Assembly: GCA_031282535.1 (NCBI GenBank)
Contig: JAITDM010000196.1
Coordinates: forward strand, 1-12,284
DNA: 12,284 nucleotides
Direction of reading: 5' to 3'
From: Oscillospiraceae bacterium
Lineage (GTDB): Bacteria > Bacillota > Clostridia > Oscillospirales > UBA929
In this document: one piece after another, positions 1 to 6,071 of the stretch
Numbering within the stretch: the first letter of the stretch is position 1
Layout: each line of letters opens with the position of its first letter
Position numbers and translations under genes: made by a program
The notes under the pieces: generated by a model
What the model saw: the letters and a program-made list of their open reading frames with translations, nothing else
Told to the model about the DNA's origin: nothing
Database searches by the model: none

Positions 1-54
1 ACAACAGACGAAACACTTTGTCGTTCATCATCCTTTTTTAAATTCTTCAATATC

Positions 55-60
55 AGGAGG
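55..60 (+). promoter_or_regulatory. Strong Shine-Dalgarno site of the leader ORF
   Basis: AGGAGG lies 6 nt before the ATG at 67. It is the closest match to the consensus anywhere in the left part of the window, better than the sites of either ABC gene, which is the main reason to take the small ORF seriously. The stretch around it (about 1-70) is also more AT-rich than the rest. A weak TTGTCG at 18-23 could be a -35 element, but I see no convincing -10 partner. Confidence 0.5.
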
Positions 61-66
61 TATTAT

Positions 67-228
67 ATGACAGCCACCCACGAAAGTCAATCTTATTTCC
101 TTCACGGCGGAAATTTGGGATCCGGTTTGGTCCGGCTTTACAAACCGGTTCACATAGGATATGATGGGACGGATGATGCGCGCGGGCAGGGTTTCGCGCG
201 GGACGGGAGGGCACGTCGATGCGGCTGA
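67..228 (+). CDS. Possible 53-aa leader peptide ORF upstream of the ABC exporter
   Basis: An ORF of 53 codons starts at ATG 67 behind a near-perfect AGGAGG and stops at TGA 226-228, overlapping the first 10 nt of the ABC ATPase gene in another frame. The peptide begins MTATHESQSYFLHGG and ends in an Arg/Gly-rich tail. I recognise no domain, signal peptide or membrane segment. Its codons are less G/C-ending than those of neighbouring genes, so it may be a leader peptide, a decayed gene remnant or chance. The overlap would allow translational coupling to the ATPase, and a hairpin inside it (122-148) would suit attenuation. Function is unknown; the coding status is an inference from the ribosome binding site and the overlap only. 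Confidence 0.35.
   Translation: MTATHESQSYFLHGGNLGSGLVRLYKPVHIGYDGTDDARGQGFARDGRARRCG
122..148 (+). promoter_or_regulatory. Perfect 8-bp inverted repeat in the ABC leader
   Basis: CCGGTTTG at 122-129 and CAAACCGG at 141-148 are exact reverse complements with an 11-nt spacer. There is no following T-run, so it is not an intrinsic terminator by itself. It could be an RNA hairpin in the leader transcript or a dyad operator bound by a regulator such as a GntR or MarR type protein. It sits about 70 nt before the ATPase start. Which of these it is cannot be told from the sequence. Confidence 0.4.
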
Positions 229-1130
229 CGGTGCGGCAGCTGACCAAAGCGTTCGGTGAAAAACAGGTGCTGCGGGGCCTCGACTTTGCAACCGAGAGCG
301 GCACGGCCCTGGGGCTTCTGGGGCGCAACGGCGCGGGCAAGACGACGGTGATCCGCATCGTCATGGGCGTGTTCCCGGCCGACAGCGGCGAGATCCTGCT
401 GGACGGACAACCGCTCGACCGCGCGGCGGTGCGCCTCGGGTACCTCCCGGAGGAGCGGGGCCTCTACGTCAAAAAACCCATCCTGGACCAGCTCGTCTAC
501 TTCGCCCGGCTGCGGGGGCTGACGGCGGCGGAAAGCCGCCGAAACGCGCGGTACTGGCTCGAACGCGTGGGCTTGGCGGCCTTCGCCCACAAGCGGCTGG
601 ACACGCTGTCCAAGGGCAACCAACAGAAGATCCAACTCGTGGCGGCGCTCCAATGCGACCCGGCCATCCTCATCCTGGACGAACCCTTTTCCGGCCTGGA
701 CCCCGTCAACGCCCGGCTGCTCAAGGACATCGTCAAGGAGGAGATCGGCCGGGGCAAGATGGTATTTTTTTCCAGTCATCAGATGAACTACATCGAGGAA
801 TTCTGTGACCAGATCGCCATTTTAAACGGCGGGCACATCGTCCTGTCCGGCGGCATCCGGGAGATCAAACGGAGCTACGAGCGCAACCGTCTCCTCCTCT
901 CCGGGCCGGCGCTGCCCGCGATGCGCGACTGCATTTTGTCGGCGCTCTCGCCCCTCGTCAAGGAGATGTCGGAGACGGCGACGCAGCTGTCCGTGACGCT
1001 GACAGGCGCGCAGCACAAACGGGACTTCATCGCCGCGCTGGTCGAGCGGAACTTCGATTTCGACGCGATCCAGGTCTACGAACCCTCGCTCTCCGACATC
1101 TTTGTCGAATACACGGAAGAAAACCTCTAA
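219..1130 (+). CDS. ABC transporter ATP-binding protein (NatA/YhaQ-like)
   Basis: This 303-aa nucleotide-binding subunit should power an exporter formed with the ABC-2 permease directly downstream. Visible motifs are Walker A GRNGAGKT (residues 35-42), a Q-loop position in which YLPEERG (75-81) carries Glu rather than Gln, the signature LSKGN (130-134) in place of LSGGQ, Walker B AILILDEP (149-156), D-loop SGLD (158-161) and the switch His187. The PEERG and LSKGN variants are usual for the NatA/YhaQ branch, which also carries a C-terminal DUF4162-like domain; residues from about 215 to 303 fit that. The ATG at 219 has GGGAGG at 205-210, an 8-nt spacing. The gene ends at TAA 1128-1130 inside a large stem-loop. 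In Bacillus, NatA works in Na+ export, but the substrate here is not evident; peptide, drug or ion export are all possible. Confidence 0.93.
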   Translation: MRLTVRQLTKAFGEKQVLRGLDFATESGTALGLLGRNGAGKTTVIRIVMGVFPADSGEILLDGQPLDRAAVRLGYLPEERGLYVKKPILDQLVYFARLRGLTAAESRRNARYWLERVGLAAFAHKRLDTLSKGNQQKIQLVAALQCDPAILILDEPFSGLDPVNARLLKDIVKEEIGRGKMVFFSSHQMNYIEEFCDQIAILNGGHIVLSGGIREIKRSYERNRLLLSGPALPAMRDCILSALSPLVKEMSETATQLSVTLTGAQHKRDFIAALVERNFDFDAIQVYEPSLSDIFVEYTEENL

Positions 1131-1175
1131 AAACTTCTGCCGGACGCAACGCCGGGCACGAAGTTTCCAGAGGTT
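1122..1175 (+). promoter_or_regulatory. Large intercistronic stem-loop between ABC ATPase and permease
   Basis: AACCTCT (1122-1128) pairs with AGAGGTT (1169-1175), and AAACTTC (1131-1137) pairs with GAAGTTT (1160-1166). The two 7-bp stems are stacked around a symmetric 2x2 internal loop. A further TGCC (1138-1141) with GGCA (1155-1158) extends the top past one bulged base. The 5' arm includes the last codons and stop of the ATPase gene, and the base ends 6 nt before the permease ribosome binding site. No T-run follows, so it is unlikely to be a terminator. It may be an mRNA processing or stability element, or may set the ATPase to permease ratio; both are inferences. Confidence 0.6.
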
Positions 1176-1199
1176 CCCACAGGGAGAGGCGGATATTGT

Positions 1200-2456
1200 T
1201 TGAAACAATTTTGGCATGTATTCCGGTTTGAATATCTAAATTACGTGATGGGAAAGGGATTTCTCATCGTCACGCTGGTGATGATCCTGGTCATGGGCGC
1301 GACCCTCTTCTCCCCCCGCCTGTCGGCGCCGACGGCGGACAAAGGCGCCGCGGCCAGCCCGCCGCCCGCCCAGGCCCCCAGGCCGGCGGCGCTCTCGGAC
1401 CCCGACCCGGCGCTGGCGGCGGAGACCCTCCGGATGCTGCGCGAAGAGATGCCCCAGTACGCGTTTGCGCCGGTGGACGGCGACGAGGAGACGCTGCGGC
1501 GCGCCGTGGAGGCGGGGACATACGCCGCCGCCGTCGTCGTGTCGCCGCCGTTCTCGTACGCCTACATTGTGAGTCAGCTCGGCCTGTACGACATGTCGGC
1601 GGCGCAAGTGCACGACGTCATGGCCGCGCGCTTCCGGCTGGGCAAACTGCGGCGCGCCGGCCTGTCCGAGGCGGACCTCGCCGAGGTCCTCGCGGCGCCG
1701 GTGACGGGCACGGTGGTGGAGCTCGGCAAGAACCAGGTGACCAGTTTTATTTACACGTACCTGCTGATCTTCCTGCTCTACATGGCGATCATGCTGTACG
1801 GGCAGTTCGTCGCCAACGGCGTGGCCTCCGAAAAGAGCTCGCGGGCCATGGAATTGCTCATCACATCGGCCAAGACGCAAAACCTCATCTTCGGAAAAGT
1901 GCTGGGCGCCGGGCTGGCCGGCCTCACACAACTGGCCGCGCTGCTCGGCGCCGGCGTCCTGTTTTATGCGCTCAACAGCGCCTACTGGACAGACGACGCC
2001 ATCATCGCTTCCATCTTCTCCATGCCGGTGAGCATCCTCTTATATACCTGCCTGTTCTTTTTGCTGGGCTTTTTTCTGTACGCTTTTTTATACGGCGCGC
2101 TGAGTTCGCTGGTCAGCCGCATGGAGGAGCTGCACAGCGCCGTGCTGCCGGTCACGTTTGTGTTTCTCTTCTCTTTCTTTGCCGTCTTCATCAGCACGGT
2201 CAGCGGCCGCGTGGACACGCCGGCGATGACGGCCTTCTCCTTCATCCCCTTCACCGCGCCGATGGCCATGTTCGTCCGCATCTCGATGAGCAGTCCGGCC
2301 GCTTGGGAGATCCTCCTGTCCGTGGCGCTCCTGGCCGCCGCCAACCTCGCCTGCGGCTACCTGGCCGCCGGCATCTACCGCGTGGGCGTGCTGCTCTACG
2401 GCAAGCCGCCGCGCCCGGCGGAACTGATGCGCATCCTGCGCCGCGCCCGCCGCTGA
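1200..2456 (+). CDS. ABC-2 family permease (NatB/YhaP-like)
   Basis: The 418-aa membrane subunit is the partner of the ATPase 69 bp upstream. One hydrophobic segment at residues 19-38 is followed by a large extracytoplasmic region (about 39-178) that begins with a Pro/Ala-rich linker. Further hydrophobic segments lie at about 180-202, 232-256, 275-305, 316-335 and 368-394. The stretch after the second segment, ASEKSSRAMELLITSAKT (209-226), matches the conserved cytoplasmic coupling motif of ABC-2 exporters (E-K-S-S-R-x-M-E-L-L), and FIPFTAPMAMFVR (348-360) is a typical C-terminal signature of the NatB type. The start is a TTG with GGGAGAGG at 1182-1189, 10 nt away; the next Met is at residue 17, which would clip the first membrane segment's leader. 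Substrate unknown. Confidence 0.9.
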   Translation: MKQFWHVFRFEYLNYVMGKGFLIVTLVMILVMGATLFSPRLSAPTADKGAAASPPPAQAPRPAALSDPDPALAAETLRMLREEMPQYAFAPVDGDEETLRRAVEAGTYAAAVVVSPPFSYAYIVSQLGLYDMSAAQVHDVMAARFRLGKLRRAGLSEADLAEVLAAPVTGTVVELGKNQVTSFIYTYLLIFLLYMAIMLYGQFVANGVASEKSSRAMELLITSAKTQNLIFGKVLGAGLAGLTQLAALLGAGVLFYALNSAYWTDDAIIASIFSMPVSILLYTCLFFLLGFFLYAFLYGALSSLVSRMEELHSAVLPVTFVFLFSFFAVFISTVSGRVDTPAMTAFSFIPFTAPMAMFVRISMSSPAAWEILLSVALLAAANLACGYLAAGIYRVGVLLYGKPPRPAELMRILRRARR

Positions 2457-2465
2457 CGCCGTTTG

Positions 2466-2505
2466 GGGCCTGTAATCACAACTTGTGAAATGATTGAACA
2501 GGTCC
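2466..2505. terminator. Hairpin between convergent genes, possible bidirectional terminator
   Basis: GGGCCTGT (2466-2473) pairs with ACAGGTCC (2498-2505) over 8 bp with one G-U pair. Inside, either TCACA (2476-2480) with TGTGA (2484-2488) or AATCA (2474-2478) with TGATT (2491-2495) can form. The structure fills nearly all of the 49-bp gap between the ends of the ABC permease and rluB. Neither strand has a clean T-run directly after the stem, so intrinsic termination would be weak, or the hairpin may protect 3' ends after Rho-type termination. Confidence 0.45.
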
Positions 2506-3210
2506 TCACTGTTTGAGCTTTTTGACCTCCAGCGGCGTGAGTTTGCGCCATTTTCCATACGGGACGCCCTGCAGCGTCAGAAAGCCCAGGCGGACGCGGG
2601 CGAGACGTTTGACGGTGAGACCCGCCTGTTCGCACATCAGGCGCACCTGGTGGTGCCGCCCCTCGTGAATGACCAGGGCCAGCACCCCGCCATCCTCCCG
2701 CCGTTCGACCAGCGCCGCGCGCACGGGTTTCACCGTGTGCCCCTCGATCGTCATGGGCTCCGCCAAAATGAGCTTGGCCGCGTCCACAGGGCCCGTGACC
2801 CACACGTGGTATTCCTTTTCGATCTCATGCGACGGGTGGGTGATCCGATGCACCAGCGCGCCGTCGTTGCTCATGAGCAGCAGGCCCTCCGTGTTGATGT
2901 CCAGACGGCCGACCGGCACCAGCCGCGTGTCGATCTCCGAGACCACGTCGCGCACGGTCCGCCGCCCCTTTTCGTCGGAGAGCGTCGTCACGACGCCGCG
3001 CGGCTTGTGCAGCAGAATGGTCATCGGCTCCGGACAGGGGCGCAGCGGCCGGCCGGAGACCTCGATGGCGTCGGACTCGATGTCGACCTTCTGCCCGATC
3101 ACCGCCGTCTGCCCGTTGACCTTCACCCGCCCGCTCTCGATGAGCGTCTCCGCCCCGCGCCGCGAGGCCACGCCGTGCGCCGCGAGGACTTTGCTGAGCC
3201 GTTCTTTCAT
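2506..3210 (-). CDS. rluB: 23S rRNA pseudouridine synthase, RluB family
   Basis: This 234-aa enzyme should convert a specific uridine of 23S rRNA to pseudouridine (position 2605 in E. coli numbering for RluB). An N-terminal S4 RNA-binding domain covers about residues 2-60, starting MKERLSKVLAAHGVASRR. The catalytic motif GRLDINTEGLL (101-111) contains the catalytic Asp104, and EGRHHQVRLM near residue 183-192 is the conserved late motif of the RsuA/RluB/E/F group. Length is normal. RsuA or RluF would be the alternatives; synteny favours RluB, since in Bacillus subtilis the gene (ypuL) also follows the scpAB-dacB region. It is the last gene of the minus-strand series and ends next to the convergent hairpin. 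The ATG at 3210 has an AGGA-type site about 7 nt upstream. Confidence 0.93.
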   Translation of the reverse strand: MKERLSKVLAAHGVASRRGAETLIESGRVKVNGQTAVIGQKVDIESDAIEVSGRPLRPCPEPMTILLHKPRGVVTTLSDEKGRRTVRDVVSEIDTRLVPVGRLDINTEGLLLMSNDGALVHRITHPSHEIEKEYHVWVTGPVDAAKLILAEPMTIEGHTVKPVRAALVERREDGGVLALVIHEGRHHQVRLMCEQAGLTVKRLARVRLGFLTLQGVPYGKWRKLTPLEVKKLKQ

Positions 3211-3293
3211 GAAACATCCTGCCTTTCACATGGTCGCCCGCCTGTCACGGCGGGCACAGCGGCGGCATACCGGGACCCAAGCCGCCGGCGGCG

Positions 3294-4517
3294 TCACGCG
3301 GCGTCACGCCCGAAGAAGCCGGCGATCTTCTCCCCGAGTGTCTTCTCCGCCGGCAGATAGACCTCGACGCCGGTCTCGTAATAGAGCCTCGTCTCCCCCA
3401 CCGTCCGGCCGTCCACCACATAGCGCACGCGCCCGGCCGCATCGCCGCGGAACACCGGCGCCCAGGCAAACCAGGGCAGGGAGAATTTCGTCTCCACCCG
3501 GGCCCACTCCCCGTCCGAGAGCGTCGCGGTCAGTTTCTCCTCCGCGCGCACCGGCGCCAGACCCGACAGGCCGGACACAACGGGCACGCGGGCCAAAACC
3601 TCACCCTGCGCGCAGAGCGTACGCTGCGTAAAGTGCGCAAACCCCATGTCGTAGAGCGTCTTGTGGTCGTTCCAGTCGTCCGGCGCCTTCAGCGTGACGG
3701 CAATGAGCATGCGCCCGTTCCGCTCCGCCATGGAGACCAGACAGCGCCCGGCCTTGATCGTGTAGCCCGTCTTCCCGCCGACCGTGCCCTCGTAGTCCCA
3801 CAGCAGCTTGTTGTGGTTGCGCATGTCGCGTCCGGCCGTCTGGATCGTCTTCGTGGCGGTGACGGTGCGGAAGGTGGGCGTGCGCATCGCCTCGGCGGCG
3901 ATGTACGCCAGGTCGCGCGCGCTCGCGTAGTTGGCGTCGTCGTTGAGCCCGTGCGGGTTGGCGAAGTGCGAGTTCTGAAGCCCCAGCGCCTCGGCCTTCC
4001 CGTTCATCAGGGCCGCGAAGTCCTCGATGCTGCCGGCGGTGTGCACGGCCAGCGCGGCGGCGGCGTCGTTGCCCGAGAGCAGCAGCATCCCGTAGATCAG
4101 TTCCTCCACGGTCAACTGTTCCCCCTCCTCCAGGGACATGGAGGAGCCCTCCACGCCGACACACGACGCGGGCACGGCGACGACGTCCTCCAAATTACAC
4201 TGCTCCAGCACCACCAGGGCGGTCATCATCTTGGTGATGCTGGCCATGAGCATGCGCGCGTCGGCGTTTTTTTCATAGAGGAACGTGTCTCCGGCCGCAT
4301 CGTACAAGACGGCGCTCTCCGCGGAGACGTCCAGCGCGGACGCCGGCGGCGCGGCGGCGACGCACAGCGCAAGCGCACACGCGAGCGCGCACAGCCGCGC
4401 GCGCCATGTGCGAGACGCCTGCAGGGGACGCTGCCCACAGCGTCCCGCACCGGCGCACAGCCGCGCCAGCCGCGCCAGCCGCGCGGGACGCGTCCTATGA
4501 TTCCTCTTCTTCCCCAT
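3294..4517 (-). CDS. dacB: D-alanyl-D-alanine carboxypeptidase (penicillin-binding protein, S11 family)
   Basis: This exported enzyme trims the terminal D-Ala from peptidoglycan pentapeptides. With the start at ATG 4517 it has 407 aa. The three serine-transferase motifs are intact: SITK (93-96, nucleophile Ser93), SGN (148-150) and KTG (249-251). A hydrophobic core (about 43-56) ending PPASA at 57-61 fits a signal peptide, but it is preceded by an unusually long basic leader rich in Arg-Leu repeats. Residues after about 295 fit the PBP5 C-terminal domain, and the end (KTLGEKIAGFFGR) could be a membrane-associating amphipathic helix. An upstream start at 4604 is possible but would overlap ytfJ by 110 bp; 4517 overlaps it by 23 bp and has GAGG close upstream. 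Symbol dacB rests on synteny with the Bacillus scpAB-dacB region, where the enzyme shapes spore cortex; dacF or dacA-type naming is possible. Unlike Bacillus, no spmAB lies between it and rluB. Confidence 0.92.
   Translation of the reverse strand: MGKKRNHRTRPARLARLARLCAGAGRCGQRPLQASRTWRARLCALACALALCVAAAPPASALDVSAESAVLYDAAGDTFLYEKNADARMLMASITKMMTALVVLEQCNLEDVVAVPASCVGVEGSSMSLEEGEQLTVEELIYGMLLLSGNDAAAALAVHTAGSIEDFAALMNGKAEALGLQNSHFANPHGLNDDANYASARDLAYIAAEAMRTPTFRTVTATKTIQTAGRDMRNHNKLLWDYEGTVGGKTGYTIKAGRCLVSMAERNGRMLIAVTLKAPDDWNDHKTLYDMGFAHFTQRTLCAQGEVLARVPVVSGLSGLAPVRAEEKLTATLSDGEWARVETKFSLPWFAWAPVFRGDAAGRVRYVVDGRTVGETRLYYETGVEVYLPAEKTLGEKIAGFFGRDAA
4425..4446 (-). repeat. Perfect 9-bp hairpin in the carboxypeptidase leader coding region
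   Basis: GGGACGCTG (4425-4433) and CAGCGTCCC (4438-4446) are exact reverse complements around a 4-nt loop. This is about 70 nt into the mRNA coding region, within the leader-peptide codons. A related palindrome, GGACGCGTCC, lies at 4486-4495. The start of this message is therefore likely to be strongly folded. Confidence 0.6.
4458..4484 (-). repeat. Three tandem copies of a 9-bp unit in the carboxypeptidase leader
   Basis: CAGCCGCGC occurs three times without change at 4458-4466, 4467-4475 and 4476-4484 (plus-strand reading). In the gene this encodes Arg-Leu-Ala repeats (residues about 12-20) in the basic leader before the signal-peptide core. Because the unit is 9 bp, slippage would change the leader by three residues without shifting the frame. 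Confidence 0.75.
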
Positions 4518-4911
4518 CGTCCTCTTTTCCTTTCTTTCGCCCCAAGAGAGACGCAACTTTTTCCAGCAGCGCGGGCACGGCCTCGATCGCCCTGTCCACC
4601 GCACTGCCCGGCGGCGCCACCACGGGGAGGAGTTTGACGCCCGCGGGGCTCACCACCAACAATGACACCGGATGGATGTTCACGGCGGCGCCGCTGCCGC
4701 CGCCGAAGTTTTTGTCCTCCTCCGGCTTGTCGTGTTTCCCCGCGTAATCCGTGCCGCCCGCGGCAAAGCCGAAGCTCACCTTCGACACGGGGATGATCGT
4801 CGTGCCGTCCGGCGTGGTCACCGGCTGCCCGACAATGGTGTTCACATCCACCATCTCACGGATCCTGGTCATCGTGACGCTCATCAGCTCTGGAATGGAA
4901 TTTTTTTCCAT
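4495..4911 (-). CDS. ytfJ: Spore protein YtfJ (GerW family)
   Basis: This 138-aa protein belongs to the YtfJ/GerW family (Spore_YtfJ), found in spore-forming Firmicutes and linked in Bacillus to normal germination. It opens MEKNSIPELMSVTMTRIREMVD, has the conserved core GQPVTTPDGTTIIPVSKVSFGF, then a Gly-rich stretch GGGSGAAVNIHPVSLLVV, and ends in a Lys then Asp/Glu-rich tail (about 125-138). I place the start at ATG 4909-4911, since AGAGGTGG at 4916-4923 sits 4 nt upstream; the upstream ATG at 4926 would put that site inside the coding region. The acidic tail overlaps the first 23 nt of the carboxypeptidase gene in another frame. Its presence is the best single indication that the host can sporulate. 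Confidence 0.93.
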   Translation of the reverse strand: MEKNSIPELMSVTMTRIREMVDVNTIVGQPVTTPDGTTIIPVSKVSFGFAAGGTDYAGKHDKPEEDKNFGGGSGAAVNIHPVSLLVVSPAGVKLLPVVAPPGSAVDRAIEAVPALLEKVASLLGRKKGKEDDGEEEES

Positions 4912-4952
4912 ATTTCCACCTCTCATCTATTGTATTGGGCCTGTCTTGCCTT

Positions 4953-5504
4953 TTATGCCGGGCTGGCGAGCCAGCGCCGAAGAAAGTGCAGCGCCGTGCG
5001 CAGGAGGACAAAGGGCCGGATGGACATGGACGCCAGCAGATATGTCTGCGGATGCGGGAGGCTGTAATCGAGGCCCACCGTGACATTCGGGCGCTTCACA
5101 CGCGCCAGCAGCGGCGCGGCCAGCCCCAAGGCCGCGTGCAGGGACCCGTACAGGAGCGCCGTGTGGGCGGCGTCGCCGGCGCCGGCCACCACGTGGCAGT
5201 AGAATCTGTCCACGCGCAGCCCGCGCAGCAGCACCCCCGCGCTCTCCCGCGCCGGCCCCAGAAGGGCCCGGACGTCCGTTCGTCTGTCCTCCGCCCGCTT
5301 CGGGGCTTTGGACCGGGCCCGCCGTTTCGACGGCCTGGCCGGACGGCCCGCGCCCACGCGCGGCCGCAGACGAAACGTCAACACCCCCCAACGGAGCCGC
5401 AGCAGGATCTCCCGGCCCGGCCGGACGATCAGCGTGAGACGCAGCCGCGTCGCGAGCGCCGCTGTCAGCGCCAGGACGACCCCGGCCGACACCCAAAAGA
5501 CCAC
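4953..5504 (-). CDS. DUF2953 membrane-anchored protein
   Basis: The 183-aa product has one N-terminal hydrophobic segment (residues 2-19), a segment rich in Arg and Lys (about 52-75), and the region VDRFYCHVVAGAGDAAHTALLYGSLHAALG (split across 98-127), whose Gly-Asp-Ala...Thr-Ala...Tyr-Gly pattern is typical of DUF2953. The family has no established biochemical function; it is commonly found between scpB and ytfJ in Clostridia, which hints at a role in sporulation or the envelope, as inference only. The start is a GTG at 5502-5504 with a G-rich site (GGGGGGTGAGG) just upstream, 18 nt after the scpB stop. The basic stretch after the membrane segment suggests contact with nucleic acid, phospholipid or a partner, but nothing in it identifies which. 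Confidence 0.8.
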   Translation of the reverse strand: MVFWVSAGVVLALTAALATRLRLTLIVRPGREILLRLRWGVLTFRLRPRVGAGRPARPSKRRARSKAPKRAEDRRTDVRALLGPARESAGVLLRGLRVDRFYCHVVAGAGDAAHTALLYGSLHAALGLAAPLLARVKRPNVTVGLDYSLPHPQTYLLASMSIRPFVLLRTALHFLRRWLASPA

Positions 5505-5522
5505 CGCCTCACCCCCCGTTCG

Positions 5523-6065
5523 TCACAGGCTGAGCTGCCCGTCCTCCTCGGTGAGGCCAAAGGGCAGCTCCGGCAATTCCTCCAGCGACGACAGGCCAAA
5601 GGAACGCAAAAACACCGGCGTCGTCCGGTATTGGATGGGCCGCCCGGGCACCTCCAACCGGCCGCACTCCTCGATGAGACCCTTCTCCGTCAGCGTGACC
5701 ACGGTGTTGGAGCTATCCACGCCGCGCACCTGGTCGATGTACGCCCGGGTGGTGGGCTGGTAGTAGGCGACAATGGCCAGCACCTCCAGCGCGGGTTTGG
5801 AGAGCGGCGGCGCGCGCCTCTCCTCCAGCGCCGCGCGGATCAGCTCGGCGTGCTCGGGCGCGGAGACGAGCTGCCAGCGGTTCTCCATGCGCACCAACCG
5901 GATCCCGCGGCGCTCAAAACGGTACTCGTCCGCCAGCTGCGCCAGCATCGCCTCGACCTCCCGGCGTTCCAGCGAGAGCAGCGCGCACAGACGTTCGACG
6001 CCGACCGCGTCGCCCGCTGCAAACAAAATGCCCTCCAGCACGGACAAAATCTCCTTCACGTCCAT
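5523..6065 (-). CDS. scpB: Segregation and condensation protein B
   Basis: ScpB (180 aa) is a kleisin-associated subunit that binds ScpA and, with Smc, forms the bacterial condensin acting at replication origins. Two winged-helix domains are expected: the first in about residues 1-80 (MDVKEILSVLEGILFAAGD start), the second around LSKPALEVLAIVAYYQPTTR (88-107), the most conserved family stretch, followed by VDSSNTVVTLTEKGLIEE. Length is normal. The start ATG 6063-6065 lies 6 nt after the scpA stop, so the two subunits are likely co-translated from one message. It ends 18 nt before the DUF2953 gene. Confidence 0.95.
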   Translation of the reverse strand: MDVKEILSVLEGILFAAGDAVGVERLCALLSLERREVEAMLAQLADEYRFERRGIRLVRMENRWQLVSAPEHAELIRAALEERRAPPLSKPALEVLAIVAYYQPTTRAYIDQVRGVDSSNTVVTLTEKGLIEECGRLEVPGRPIQYRTTPVFLRSFGLSSLEELPELPFGLTEEDGQLSL

Positions 6066-6071
6066 AGGCCT

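Noticed and set aside
28..291. A minus-strand frame across the left leader region ending in a hydrophilic stretch
   Set aside because: It overlaps the ATPase start, has no ribosome binding site that fits, and matches no family I know; the plus-strand ORF has much better start signals.
1122..1175. Intrinsic terminator between the ABC genes
   Set aside because: The stem-loop is strong but no T-run follows on either strand, and the permease needs to be transcribed with its ATPase.
3281..3309. Palindrome GCCGCCGGCGGC and adjacent duplicated GCGTCACGC at the end of the carboxypeptidase gene
   Set aside because: Short GC-only symmetry and a single 9-bp duplication at the stop codon are within chance for this composition and have no T-run or other signal.
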